Below are positions 1 through 6,923 of a stretch of DNA of 15,250 nucleotides, in pieces. Each line of letters opens with the position of its first letter. The stretch's first letter is position 1. The position numbers and the translations under genes were made by a program. The stretch spans positions 1-15,250 of the forward strand of contig JAPOYQ010000175.1 of NCBI GenBank assembly GCA_026706505.1, read 5' to 3'. The notes under the pieces were generated by a model. That model ran no database searches, was not told the origin of the DNA, and saw only the letters and a list, made by a program, of their open reading frames with translations. The stretch comes from Gemmatimonadota bacterium (GTDB taxonomy: Bacteria; Latescibacterota; UBA2968; UBA8231).

Positions 1-200
1 GAATAGATCCGGTGCCTGCGTTCCGCCGCCCACGGGGCCCAGTATCCCTCAGCCGCGATTTTGTTGTGACGCACCAGCAGGAACCCGTGCATGCAGATTC
101 GCTCGGAGTCGATCCGCTGCAGGAAATTCAGGATCGCCCGCGAAGGTATTCCCTCGCTTTCAGGTGAGGGTGCCGTTGTAAACAATTTTTCACTTCCCAT
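1..200 (-). CDS. Serine hydrolase, class C beta-lactamase family, N-terminal part (runs off left edge)
   Basis: Translating the minus strand from ATG at 200 gives 66 uninterrupted codons to the window edge. The start is supported by AAGGAG (206-211) five bases upstream. Residues 13-26 (PESEGIPSRAILNF) and 37-56 (a MHGFLLVRHNKIAAEGYW-like stretch) match the N-terminal pattern of COG1680 serine hydrolases (beta-lactamase/penicillin-binding/esterase EstB fold). In that family the segment continues within a few residues of the present edge (HRIYS) into the S-x-x-K catalytic motif, which lies outside the window. The family hydrolyses esters, amides or beta-lactams through an active-site serine; the substrate cannot be predicted here. 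No signal peptide is visible, so the protein is probably cytoplasmic. It is divergent from the hydrolase starting at 447, across 246 bases. Confidence 0.85.
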   Translation of the reverse strand, partial: MGSEKLFTTAPSPESEGIPSRAILNFLQRIDSERICMHGFLLVRHNKIAAEGYWAPWAAERRHRIY

Positions 201-446
201 AGCTGCTCCTTGAGCTTTGGCGCTTGCAGTTACTCGGTGCGCGACCTGATCGATGGTGAGACATATAGAAAACATAAAGGGGATTTTGGGGATTCTCTGT
301 CAAGGCGCTCATGTCCACACCAAGATCAAGCCAACTCCCTTGGGTCCTGCGACAGGACTCCCAGTACGGTCTGGTTGCGGCGGGCACGTATTTACATTAG
401 GGTGCTCAGGGCAGGTTGATATCAGGGCAGAAACCCAGGAGTCGTC
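201..446. other. Divergent intergenic region between two hydrolase genes
   Basis: This 246-base gap carries the Shine-Dalgarno of the leftward gene (206-211) and of the rightward gene (AGGAG at 437-441). An AT-richer stretch around 263-285 (ACATATAGAAAACATAAAGG) could hold promoter elements, but no -35/-10 pair is convincing. A short plus-strand translation at 341-400 resembles the end of a FlgD-like Ig domain (see findings). No other gene is supported: the short open frames here resemble nothing I recognise. Confidence 0.4.
437..441 (+). promoter_or_regulatory. Ribosome binding site fixing a TTG start
   Basis: AGGAG lies five bases before TTG at 447. No ATG occurs in this frame ahead of the lipoprotein signal peptide, so this site is what selects the TTG start. 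Confidence 0.6.
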
Positions 447-1583
447 TTGAGGACAGGTGGTCTGGACATTCGATGTGTACGCAGGTTACTGCAGATTGTG
501 CTGCTTGGGCTGGTGGCGGGATGCGATCAGGCCGTCGATCCGGTGGAGCCCGTTGCCGACGCAGTCGACCTGGAGGCCAAACTCGACGACCTCTTTGCGC
601 CTCCGACCGCAGCCGAGGTAGAGGCCGTCCGCGCCGACTGGGCCCGGCGCGACATTTCCGCAGCCGAGGTGACCATCGAACTCACCGAGTCGTATCCTCT
701 AAGCGAGACCCCGGCAACTCTGCGCATCGTGTCCCACAGAGTGGGGGAGGTACTCCACTACGGAGCGATCCTCACCCCCGACTCCGCGGCTCCGGGCAGC
801 TTGCCCATCCTGATGTACCTGCACGGGGGCGACAGCGGCGTTGAGGTGGATGAAATCGCCCTCGTGATCTTCGCCCTCGGCGAACTGCGCGACAATTTTG
901 TCTATGTGATCCCGTCCTTTCGCAGCGAACCGCTCGAGTACGAGGACCAGGAGTGGGTTTCGACGGGCCCCGGCGGTCACTGGGACTACGACGTGGACGA
1001 CGCCCTAGCGCTCCTCAACGTTGCATTGGAGATAACGCCGCAGGCGAAGATCGAAGGCCTGAGCATCGTCGGCGGCAGCCGAGGAGCAGGCGTTGCCCTG
1101 CTGGCCGGGATCCGCGACGAGCGCATCGAGAACATCGTGGCCTTGTTCGGGCCCACCGACTTCTTCGACGACTGGGTGCGGGAGATTGCGCGGGAGGCGG
1201 CCATGGGCTCTCCGCGCGACCTGACCGGGGTCGCCCACATCGATACCACCTTCATCCAGCCCTACATGAGAGGTGAAGTCGACCTCGCAGAAGTTCGCCT
1301 CGAACTGGTGCGCCGCTCCTCGGTTCTGTTCGCCGAGGACCTGCCCGCGGTCCAGCTCCACCACGGCGACGCTGACGGAACCGTCGCCGTCAGCCAAGCT
1401 CATTCCCTGATCCGGACCATGGAAGCGCTGGGACGTGAGCCTCCCGAATTCGAGGCGTTCATCTACGAGGGAGGCGGACACCAAATCTTCTCGCTGAGAG
1501 GTGCTATCCCGCGTGGGGTGGATTTCCTGCGGCGGGCTCTGGGAGAGGGACCGGCACTAGTTGCGGCTACAGCGTCCCGGTAA
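447..1583 (+). CDS. Alpha/beta-hydrolase lipoprotein (peptidase S9 / acyl-peptidase-like)
   Basis: The 378-residue protein begins with an Arg-bearing, hydrophobic signal (residues 12-25) ending in the lipobox LVAG-C26, so it should be a lipoprotein; Asp27 follows the cysteine. The hydrolase fold spans about 85-370. It shows the oxyanion strand YLHGG (124-128), the nucleophile elbow GGSRG with Ser211, HHGDADGTV with probable catalytic Asp310, and EGGGHQ with His345. Together these form a complete Ser-Asp-His triad in the order seen in prolyl-oligopeptidase (S9), dienelactone hydrolase and acetyl-xylan-esterase-like enzymes. The substrate is unknown; peptides or esters are both possible. The gene starts at TTG with a good Shine-Dalgarno. 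It is a single-gene unit, convergent with the beta-helix gene downstream and divergent from the serine hydrolase upstream. Confidence 0.85.
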   Translation: MRTGGLDIRCVRRLLQIVLLGLVAGCDQAVDPVEPVADAVDLEAKLDDLFAPPTAAEVEAVRADWARRDISAAEVTIELTESYPLSETPATLRIVSHRVGEVLHYGAILTPDSAAPGSLPILMYLHGGDSGVEVDEIALVIFALGELRDNFVYVIPSFRSEPLEYEDQEWVSTGPGGHWDYDVDDALALLNVALEITPQAKIEGLSIVGGSRGAGVALLAGIRDERIENIVALFGPTDFFDDWVREIAREAAMGSPRDLTGVAHIDTTFIQPYMRGEVDLAEVRLELVRRSSVLFAEDLPAVQLHHGDADGTVAVSQAHSLIRTMEALGREPPEFEAFIYEGGGHQIFSLRGAIPRGVDFLRRALGEGPALVAATASR

Positions 1584-1601
1584 TGGAATTAGTGCGCGAG
1601 C

Positions 1602-1659
1602 GCCGCGTCGAAGATCGGGGCCGCCGCTACAAGGATCGTAAAAAATAAACCGACGCGGC
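1602..1659. repeat. 9-bp inverted repeat between convergent genes
   Basis: GCCGCGTCG at 1602-1610 is exactly reverse-complemented by CGACGCGGC at 1651-1659. The 40-base loop holds an A-rich tract (1639-1648) that is T-rich on the minus strand. It sits in the 119-base gap between the two convergent genes. It could be a weak bidirectional transcription barrier, but the long loop and missing terminal T-run make a classic intrinsic terminator unlikely. Confidence 0.3.
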
Positions 1660-1702
1660 TAGAAAAGTCCTAGTGAGGATTTCATTACCTCGAAAGTCGC
1701 TT

Positions 1703-3943
1703 CTACCGCGCCCGATTGTCCACCAGCGGCACGAGACAGCGCTCGGTCCGGTTCCGCCGCAGCAGCACGTTCCGGCATCCTGCGTCCACGAGTATCCCGA
1801 GGTCGGAGTTCTCAACCGTGTTGCCCTCGACCACCACGTTTTCCGTTGCGCCATCGCTGTCCGCACCCACGCCCACCTCGATTTGTGCATTGTTGTGGAG
1901 GTGATTGTTGCGCAAAACAGAGCCAAAGTGCAGGCTCGGCAGAGTGCCTTCCACGCTCAGGCGCGCCGGATAGACCAAGGGGTCATCGTAGCGGTAGCAG
2001 TTGCCCTCGCGGATCTCATTGCCGAGGAACTGGAGATAGAGGTTGGGCTGGACTCCTCCCGTGTAAGAGAAGCCATAAGCGCGGAACCCATCGGCGCGCC
2101 AACTGCGGTTATTGGCCACGATGTGTTCGGTAGCAGTGCCGTAGAACTGGATGGCGATGCCGGCGTCGCGAGTCTCATTGTTGTAGAAGATGTAGCGCCG
2201 GTGCGTCATGGTGACCGTGACCCGCGAGGTCTCGTCTAGCGGAACGTCGAACGGCCGATCGAGCTGCACCCGCCTCCCGTCCCACGACTTCACAAACCGG
2301 TACTGGCCGCGCCCGCGTCCGGCGATGACGGCGACGAGAGTGTTGGTCCAATGCCGATGCTGCCACTTCGGGTCGTCCGCCAGTAGGATCCAATCCCCCT
2401 CGACCGCGGCCACGGGGCCAAAGTACGCCCCGCCGCCGGCATCGGAGGTAAACGCCTCCCGGTCCCAGCCGTTCATGTTCTCATAGCTGTTGTGGGCGGT
2501 GTAGATATTGCGGGAGACCCCTCGGGTAAAGCACGCGTATCCCCCACCAGTGGACATCAAATCGGCACCGACGATGCGGTTGTGCTCAAAGACGATGTTT
2601 TCACAGCCGTTGAAATTCATCCAACCCGAACGCCCGTTGTAGAAGATGCTGTTCTCTACTACAGCCCCGACCACGTAGTGGAGGTAGATGGAGCGCTCGG
2701 ACCCGTACACGTCGCAGTCCGTTATGCGGATATCGGGGCCGCTCAGGCGGATGGTGTCGCGCGGCCCAGGGGTGCGGGCGCGCTCCTCCTGCTTGTCCGG
2801 CGACAGGTGCCCCCTGAACGAGTCGGCCCGCACGCGCACCCGAGCAAGGCGCACGTGGCCGGCGGTCTCTGGGTCCTCTATGGGAGCAGCCGGGGCGTGG
2901 ACGGCCGCCGCAGTGTTATTGGAAATGACGTGGTAGTGGTGGTTGCAGTAGAAGGTAAGGTCCTCGATGGCGAAGTGGTGAGAGCCTTCGATCCAAGCGT
3001 CGGGCGGATCGTCGGTATCCGCCATGCACAGGGCGGTCAGCTCGCGCCCGGCACCCCGGAGCGTGACGTGCGGCGGAATTACCAGCTTCTCGCTAACGAT
3101 GAAGCGTCCCCGCGGTACTAGCACGACAGCCCCGCTGCGCTCGCCCGCCGCCTTCAGCGCCGACTGGATCGCATCGGTGTCGTCCTGCTCATCGTCCCCC
3201 TTCGCCCCAAAATCAGCCACATCTATCAGAAGTTGGTTTTCCTCCTCTCGGTGCAGGATTGCAATGTCGAGTGGTTCGCTCCAAGCGTGCTGTCCGCCGT
3301 ACCCATTGTGCACAAACAACTCATAGCGGCCTAGGGCCAGCCCTTCCGGCACCGTCACTGCGAGCGAGAAAGGCTCTGCTTTTTCTAGTTGCAGCAGCGT
3401 CACGCGCCCGTCCGCGGACCGGAGGGCTACAGTTGGCTCTTTCTCCCCCAGCTTCAGGCAGCGTCCAAGGATGCGCAGCCTACTGCCAGCATAAGCAGCA
3501 CCGTCCTCCAAGCGCCATTTGCCAAAAGGGGTATCGGCAGCGACGACGTCGCCGAGCGTCCACCAAGGCGTAGGGACGTTGAGGCGTCCGAAGCTCGCAG
3601 CGGCAGCAGCGGAATGCACCGCGTAGTAATACACGCCGGGAGCATCGTGCTCGGGCAGCTCGAACATCAGAGCGGTCTCGCTCGTCTGGAGGGGTTCGAC
3701 GGTCCTGGACAAGCGCTTGGGAGGCTGCCACGACTGACCGGAAGGCTCGCCGGGATCTCCGTCCGCAAGGCGTTCCACCGCAATTTTCACGGCGTCGGGC
3801 TGCGGGAAAAAGCCGCACATCATCACGGTCTCCCCGGGCTGAACCGGAGCCGAGACCCAGTAAACTACGTTTTCTTCAGCAAGCGCTGCGGAAGTGGCGA
3901 GGGCCGAAGCGACAACGGCCGACTGGAGCTGCGAGGGTACCAT
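1703..3943 (-). CDS. Exported right-handed beta-helix protein (pectate-lyase-like superfamily)
   Basis: The protein has 746 residues from ATG at 3943; an upstream in-frame start at 3988 is rejected because AAAGGAG (3951-3957) precedes 3943. Residues 1-22 form a signal peptide ending ALA before EEN. Residues about 25-125 and 130-230 look like two Ig/IPT-type beta-sandwich domains. At 238-305 is the hallmark of the pectate_lyase_3 / GH28-like start: VADFGAKGD, then DDTDAIQSAL, VLVPRGRF and VTLRGAGR. From about 320 to 740 follow beta-helix rungs with asparagine ladders (for example NSIFYNGRSGWMNFNGCENI, VVEGNTVENS, NVLLRRNRT). Proteins of this fold cleave, epimerise or bind polysaccharides; no catalytic residues can be assigned, so the substrate is unknown. 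It is probably periplasmic or secreted. It is transcribed alone from the promoter at 3988-4015. Confidence 0.85.
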   Translation of the reverse strand: MVPSQLQSAVVASALATSAALAEENVVYWVSAPVQPGETVMMCGFFPQPDAVKIAVERLADGDPGEPSGQSWQPPKRLSRTVEPLQTSETALMFELPEHDAPGVYYYAVHSAAAAASFGRLNVPTPWWTLGDVVAADTPFGKWRLEDGAAYAGSRLRILGRCLKLGEKEPTVALRSADGRVTLLQLEKAEPFSLAVTVPEGLALGRYELFVHNGYGGQHAWSEPLDIAILHREEENQLLIDVADFGAKGDDEQDDTDAIQSALKAAGERSGAVVLVPRGRFIVSEKLVIPPHVTLRGAGRELTALCMADTDDPPDAWIEGSHHFAIEDLTFYCNHHYHVISNNTAAAVHAPAAPIEDPETAGHVRLARVRVRADSFRGHLSPDKQEERARTPGPRDTIRLSGPDIRITDCDVYGSERSIYLHYVVGAVVENSIFYNGRSGWMNFNGCENIVFEHNRIVGADLMSTGGGYACFTRGVSRNIYTAHNSYENMNGWDREAFTSDAGGGAYFGPVAAVEGDWILLADDPKWQHRHWTNTLVAVIAGRGRGQYRFVKSWDGRRVQLDRPFDVPLDETSRVTVTMTHRRYIFYNNETRDAGIAIQFYGTATEHIVANNRSWRADGFRAYGFSYTGGVQPNLYLQFLGNEIREGNCYRYDDPLVYPARLSVEGTLPSLHFGSVLRNNHLHNNAQIEVGVGADSDGATENVVVEGNTVENSDLGILVDAGCRNVLLRRNRTERCLVPLVDNRAR

Positions 3944-3950
3944 TGCGGCT

Positions 3951-3957
3951 CTCCTTT
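3951..3957 (-). promoter_or_regulatory. Ribosome binding site of the beta-helix gene
   Basis: The minus strand reads AAAGGAGAGCCGCA before ATG at 3943, a strong Shine-Dalgarno at normal spacing. It decides the start in favour of 3943 over the longer frame beginning at 3988. Confidence 0.7.
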
Positions 3958-3968
3958 CATCAATTACT

Positions 3969-4121
3969 CGGAGACATCGGCCCTCCAATTATAGAGTTGG
4001 ACTGTATTACAGCAAGGATCGGCAGACGACGGCCCGAAGCCGGTTCAAAGTTGTTCTGCTTGTTTTGGTTCACATATTCGTTAACTTATTGGCGTTCTGG
4101 CAGAACAGAGAAAACGAGATT
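3969..4121 (+). pseudogene. Possible decayed HigB/Gp49-like toxin upstream of the antitoxin
   Basis: The plus-strand frame through 3969-4121 contains RRHRPSNYRVGLYYSKDR, then VVLLVLVHIFV and a later RENEI. Spaced this way they recall the core of Gp49/HigB-type mRNA interferases, which typically read LRPxNYRVxYF, then VLLHxFxKK, then a basic REI segment. The usual KKTQKTP stretch is not recognisable and the N-terminal half is missing: upstream sequence is already the start of the beta-helix gene on the other strand. HigB genes normally lie directly upstream of HigA genes, as here. This is a judgement by eye on a short, diverged segment and may be coincidence. Confidence 0.25.
3988..4015 (-). 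promoter_or_regulatory. Sigma70-like promoter for the beta-helix gene
   Basis: On the minus strand TTGCTG (4010-4015) is separated by 16 bases from a perfect TATAAT (3988-3993). Transcription would start near 3980, giving a leader of roughly 35-40 bases ahead of the Shine-Dalgarno and ATG at 3943. The -35 box matches only three of six consensus bases. The site overlaps the possible toxin remnant read on the other strand. Confidence 0.45.
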
Positions 4122-4140
4122 ACTTCAGGAGGAAGAATCC

Positions 4141-4416
4141 ATGAGCGACTTGAAAAAGTACATCGCAAGACGCAAAGCAAGAGATCCCGAATTTGCCGAG
4201 AATTACGAAGCCGGTTACTTGGAACTCAAGATCGGTGTTCTTCTCAGACAGGCTCGGGAAGAAGCTGGCCTGACCCAAGAAGAGGTGGCGCAAAGGCTAG
4301 ATACCCAGAAATCTGCTATTTCAAGAATAGAAAACCACGCCGAGGATATTAGGCTATCAACGCTAGAAAAGTATGCAAGAGCGATCGGCAAGAGACTCCA
4401 TCTTTCGGTGGGATAA
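4141..4416 (+). CDS. XRE-family HTH protein, HigA-like antitoxin (orphan)
   Basis: The 91-residue protein starts at ATG 4141, preceded by CAGGAGG (4127-4133) at good spacing; the longer in-frame start at 3943 would run through noncoding sequence and is rejected. The helix-turn-helix covers about 33-66: IGVLLRQAREEAGLTQEEVA, then RLDTQKSAISRIE, the standard XRE/Cro pattern. The tail LSTLEKYARAIGKRLHLSVG is typical of HigA partners of HigB/Gp49 toxins. Such proteins bind operator DNA as dimers and neutralise the paired RNase. No intact toxin gene flanks it; a decayed one may lie just upstream. Base composition is about 47% GC by my count, clearly below the neighbours, suggesting separate acquisition. 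It is convergent with the permease gene, 49 bases away. Confidence 0.8.
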   Translation: MSDLKKYIARRKARDPEFAENYEAGYLELKIGVLLRQAREEAGLTQEEVAQRLDTQKSAISRIENHAEDIRLSTLEKYARAIGKRLHLSVG

Positions 4417-4465
4417 TTGCGACGTAACTGTATAGCATCCTAACTCTCACTCCTCTATAGCTTTC

Positions 4466-6907
4466 CTACTCATAGCGCAGCGCATGTACGGGATTCTCAC
4501 GTGCGGCGTGGACGCCGATGTACGCCACCGTCCCCAATGCAATCGCAAAAGCGATCGTCCCGCAGAGGAGATAGGTCGTCACCCCCAAGCCGAACTGATA
4601 GGCGTATCGCGACAGCCATTGGCCTACCAAGAAGTGAGCCAGTGGAAACGCCAGCAGGCAGGCCAAGGCAACCATTTTCGTCAGGTCGCGCGACAAGAGC
4701 GCGAGGATCTCTGCCACCGTAGCGCCGAGCACTTTGCGGACGCCGATCTCCTTGGTGCGCCGCTGCAGGACGATAGTCGCGTGGCCAAACAAACCCATGC
4801 AGGCGATGAGAATGGCGACGACGGATGCAAAGGTAACGGTGCGGCTGCTCTCCTTGTCATTCTCGTACTGACGAGCAAAAGCCCGGTCGAGGAACTCGTA
4901 CTCAAAGGGTTGTTCGGGTGCCACCTTTTTCCATAGCTGCTCTAGACCCGCGAGCGCGTCGTCAACCTCGCGTGTATTCAGCCGCACCAATGCCCGCTCA
5001 AAGGACACTTCTGGCCCATAGTGGAACACGGCGGGTTTGATCGGCTCCTTAAGAGAGCGGAAGTGGAAGTCCGGTATGACGCCGATGACGGTAGGCGTTT
5101 TGCTCACGCCGTAGCCCCCGTACTCTGGTAGGAATTCCCCAACGGCATTTTCCCCCCAGCCGTAAGCGTCCGCAAAGCGCTGATTGACGACGACACTTTC
5201 CGTCCGGTCGGCCAGCCGTTCGGCCGCAAAGGAGCGGCCGGATACGAGGTCGATGCCCAAGGTGGTGAAGAAGTCGGGGTCAACGGCATACACATACACG
5301 CTCACGCGCTCCCCGTCCGGCCGCTTGATGTAATTGGTACTGGCACTGAGCGAAAACTCGCGATCGGCCAAGGCCACACCAGCGACACCCGACTGGGAAA
5401 GGGCGGCCTCCTTGAAGCGTTCGCCAAGCCGCGTGGGGTCTGCACCGCGCAGCTTGACAACGACGACCTGCTCAGCCGCGTATCCCAGATCGCGCGACTG
5501 AGCAAAATCCAACTGCTGACGAATCGCGATGGTGCAGAAGATCAGGAAAACCGCCATGCCGTACTGCAAGGTCAGAAGCGCGCTCGTCGCCCTTCTTCTG
5601 CGCCACGGCGACACCTCGCGGACGACAGACGCCGGCTGCATCCGCGCCACGATCAGGGCCGGATAGCTTCCCGCGGCGATGCCGATCAGCACCACCAATA
5701 AGACGCCTCCGCCGACGAGAATTGGCAGCCCTAGATCGCCGAGCGACAGCCCGACCCAATGGTCAAGTCCATAATGCGCGTTAAAGACAGGCAACCCCAA
5801 CTGCACGAGGACCAATCCGGCGATTAGAGAGAAAAAGGCCAGCAGGACGCCCTCTCCCAAAAACTGCAGGGCGATTTGTGCCTTATTAGCACCGAGCGCC
5901 TTGCGCACACCCACCTCCGTGCTCCGGCCGATGGAACTTGCTACGGCGAGGGTGGTGAAGTTGATGCAGGCAACAGTTAGGATGACGCCAATCAGAGCGA
6001 CGAGGGCGAGGATCGACTCCATGCTCACGGATTTTTCAGAGCTATAATAGGTCTGGGCCTGCGGATCGAGGTAGATCGTCCGTGCGTCTTCGAGTTCGAG
6101 TAGGAAGGCGTCTGGATCGTCCTTCCAGCGCACACCTTTGTAGCGTTCCCAGAGCGGGGCGATGAACTCGCGGGAGAACTCCGGGAGCTTTGCTTCAAGT
6201 GCCTTCCGCTCGGCAAGGGGCTGAAGCGTGACGTATGTAGAAGCCGTAGCACCCCAATAACTGGCCATGCCATACTTCGTCCGGTTCTCAAAGCGGATCG
6301 CCGCATCAAGACCCAGGCTCCGCTCTTTTGGCAGATCGGCGAAGACTCCGGCAACCGTGTATGCCTCGGAGCCCTCATTGCCGTGCAAGACGATCTGCCG
6401 ACCCACGAGTTCCGGGTAGTCTCTGAATTCATCTCCGAACATTCGCTCGGCCAGTCGCTTGGAAATGACGATTTGGTCGAGGCCATCCAGCACTGTGGCC
6501 GGATTACCGGCCGTGAGGGGGTAGTGGAACATCTGCAGGAACGGCGGATCAACCTCGACTACCGAGTGTTCGAGATGGCGCTCGCCTACTGTCATCAGGA
6601 CACTCGTCGAGATTACGCGCGTGGTGCTGGCGATCTCGGGGAACGTCTCTGCGAGCGCCGCCGCGAGATCCTCGCTCTGATACGCCGGGCGCTGTATGTG
6701 ACCCGCAGCGGCAATCTCGCGTCCCACTACGCGGAAGAGGCGGTCATCCTCGCGGAGGTTCCAATCCGCGGTCAGAGCACCGTGTACGCCAAGGCCGAGG
6801 ATTGCGCTGACGGCGATGGCGACGGACAAGCCCACGATGTTGATGCTGGTCACCACTTTGTCGCGCATCAGGTTCCGCAGTGCGATTACGACGTAACTGC
6901 GCAGCAT
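4466..6907 (-). CDS. FtsX/MacB-type ABC transporter permease, two FtsX domains
   Basis: The protein has 813 residues. The start at 6907 has AAGGAGG (6914-6920) six bases upstream. Residues 1-45 give an N-terminal membrane helix preceded by the family pattern RNLMRDKVVTSINIVGLSVA. A periplasmic MacB-core-like domain spans about 46-290. The first FtsX block (about 295-430) carries EVGVRKALGA, a second transmembrane/extracytoplasmic unit follows (about 440-685), and the second FtsX block (about 690-810) carries EIGVRKVLGA and ends NPVHALRYE. Full-length tandem permeases of this type are common in Bacteroidota and relatives, and use a separate ATPase to drive mechanotransmission or export of lipids, peptides or drugs. 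No ATPase gene lies in the window. It sits 16 bases downstream of the sigma-factor fusion gene and is almost certainly co-transcribed with it. Confidence 0.88.
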   Translation of the reverse strand: MLRSYVVIALRNLMRDKVVTSINIVGLSVAIAVSAILGLGVHGALTADWNLREDDRLFRVVGREIAAAGHIQRPAYQSEDLAAALAETFPEIASTTRVISTSVLMTVGERHLEHSVVEVDPPFLQMFHYPLTAGNPATVLDGLDQIVISKRLAERMFGDEFRDYPELVGRQIVLHGNEGSEAYTVAGVFADLPKERSLGLDAAIRFENRTKYGMASYWGATASTYVTLQPLAERKALEAKLPEFSREFIAPLWERYKGVRWKDDPDAFLLELEDARTIYLDPQAQTYYSSEKSVSMESILALVALIGVILTVACINFTTLAVASSIGRSTEVGVRKALGANKAQIALQFLGEGVLLAFFSLIAGLVLVQLGLPVFNAHYGLDHWVGLSLGDLGLPILVGGGVLLVVLIGIAAGSYPALIVARMQPASVVREVSPWRRRRATSALLTLQYGMAVFLIFCTIAIRQQLDFAQSRDLGYAAEQVVVVKLRGADPTRLGERFKEAALSQSGVAGVALADREFSLSASTNYIKRPDGERVSVYVYAVDPDFFTTLGIDLVSGRSFAAERLADRTESVVVNQRFADAYGWGENAVGEFLPEYGGYGVSKTPTVIGVIPDFHFRSLKEPIKPAVFHYGPEVSFERALVRLNTREVDDALAGLEQLWKKVAPEQPFEYEFLDRAFARQYENDKESSRTVTFASVVAILIACMGLFGHATIVLQRRTKEIGVRKVLGATVAEILALLSRDLTKMVALACLLAFPLAHFLVGQWLSRYAYQFGLGVTTYLLCGTIAFAIALGTVAYIGVHAARENPVHALRYE

Positions 6908-6913
6908 CTTGAA

Positions 6914-6920
6914 CCTCCTT
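6914..6920 (-). promoter_or_regulatory. Ribosome binding site of the permease gene
   Basis: AAGGAGG lies six bases before ATG 6907. It falls inside the 16-base gap directly after the upstream stop codon (TAG, 6924-6926), consistent with translation within a two-gene message. Confidence 0.7.
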
Positions 6921-6923
6921 CAT

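Noticed and set aside
416..844. Plus-strand 142-codon frame overlapping the start of the lipoprotein hydrolase
   Set aside because: Its translation is Arg/Gly/Ser-rich without domain features. The overlapping frame at 447 has a signal peptide, lipobox and catalytic triad.
2492..3121. Long plus-strand open frame (209 codons) inside the beta-helix gene, and similar ones at 1673-2239 and 3389-3994
   Set aside because: They lie antisense to a gene with clear domain matches, have no Shine-Dalgarno of note, and their translations show only the composition expected from the complementary strand of GC-rich coding DNA.
3943..4140. N-terminal extension of the XRE protein starting at 3943
   Set aside because: A strong Shine-Dalgarno precedes ATG 4141 and the XRE/HigA family length fits 91 residues. 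The extension reads through the other gene's promoter.
4417..4465. Terminator between the convergent antitoxin and permease genes
   Set aside because: No stem with a following T-run could be found on either strand in this short gap.
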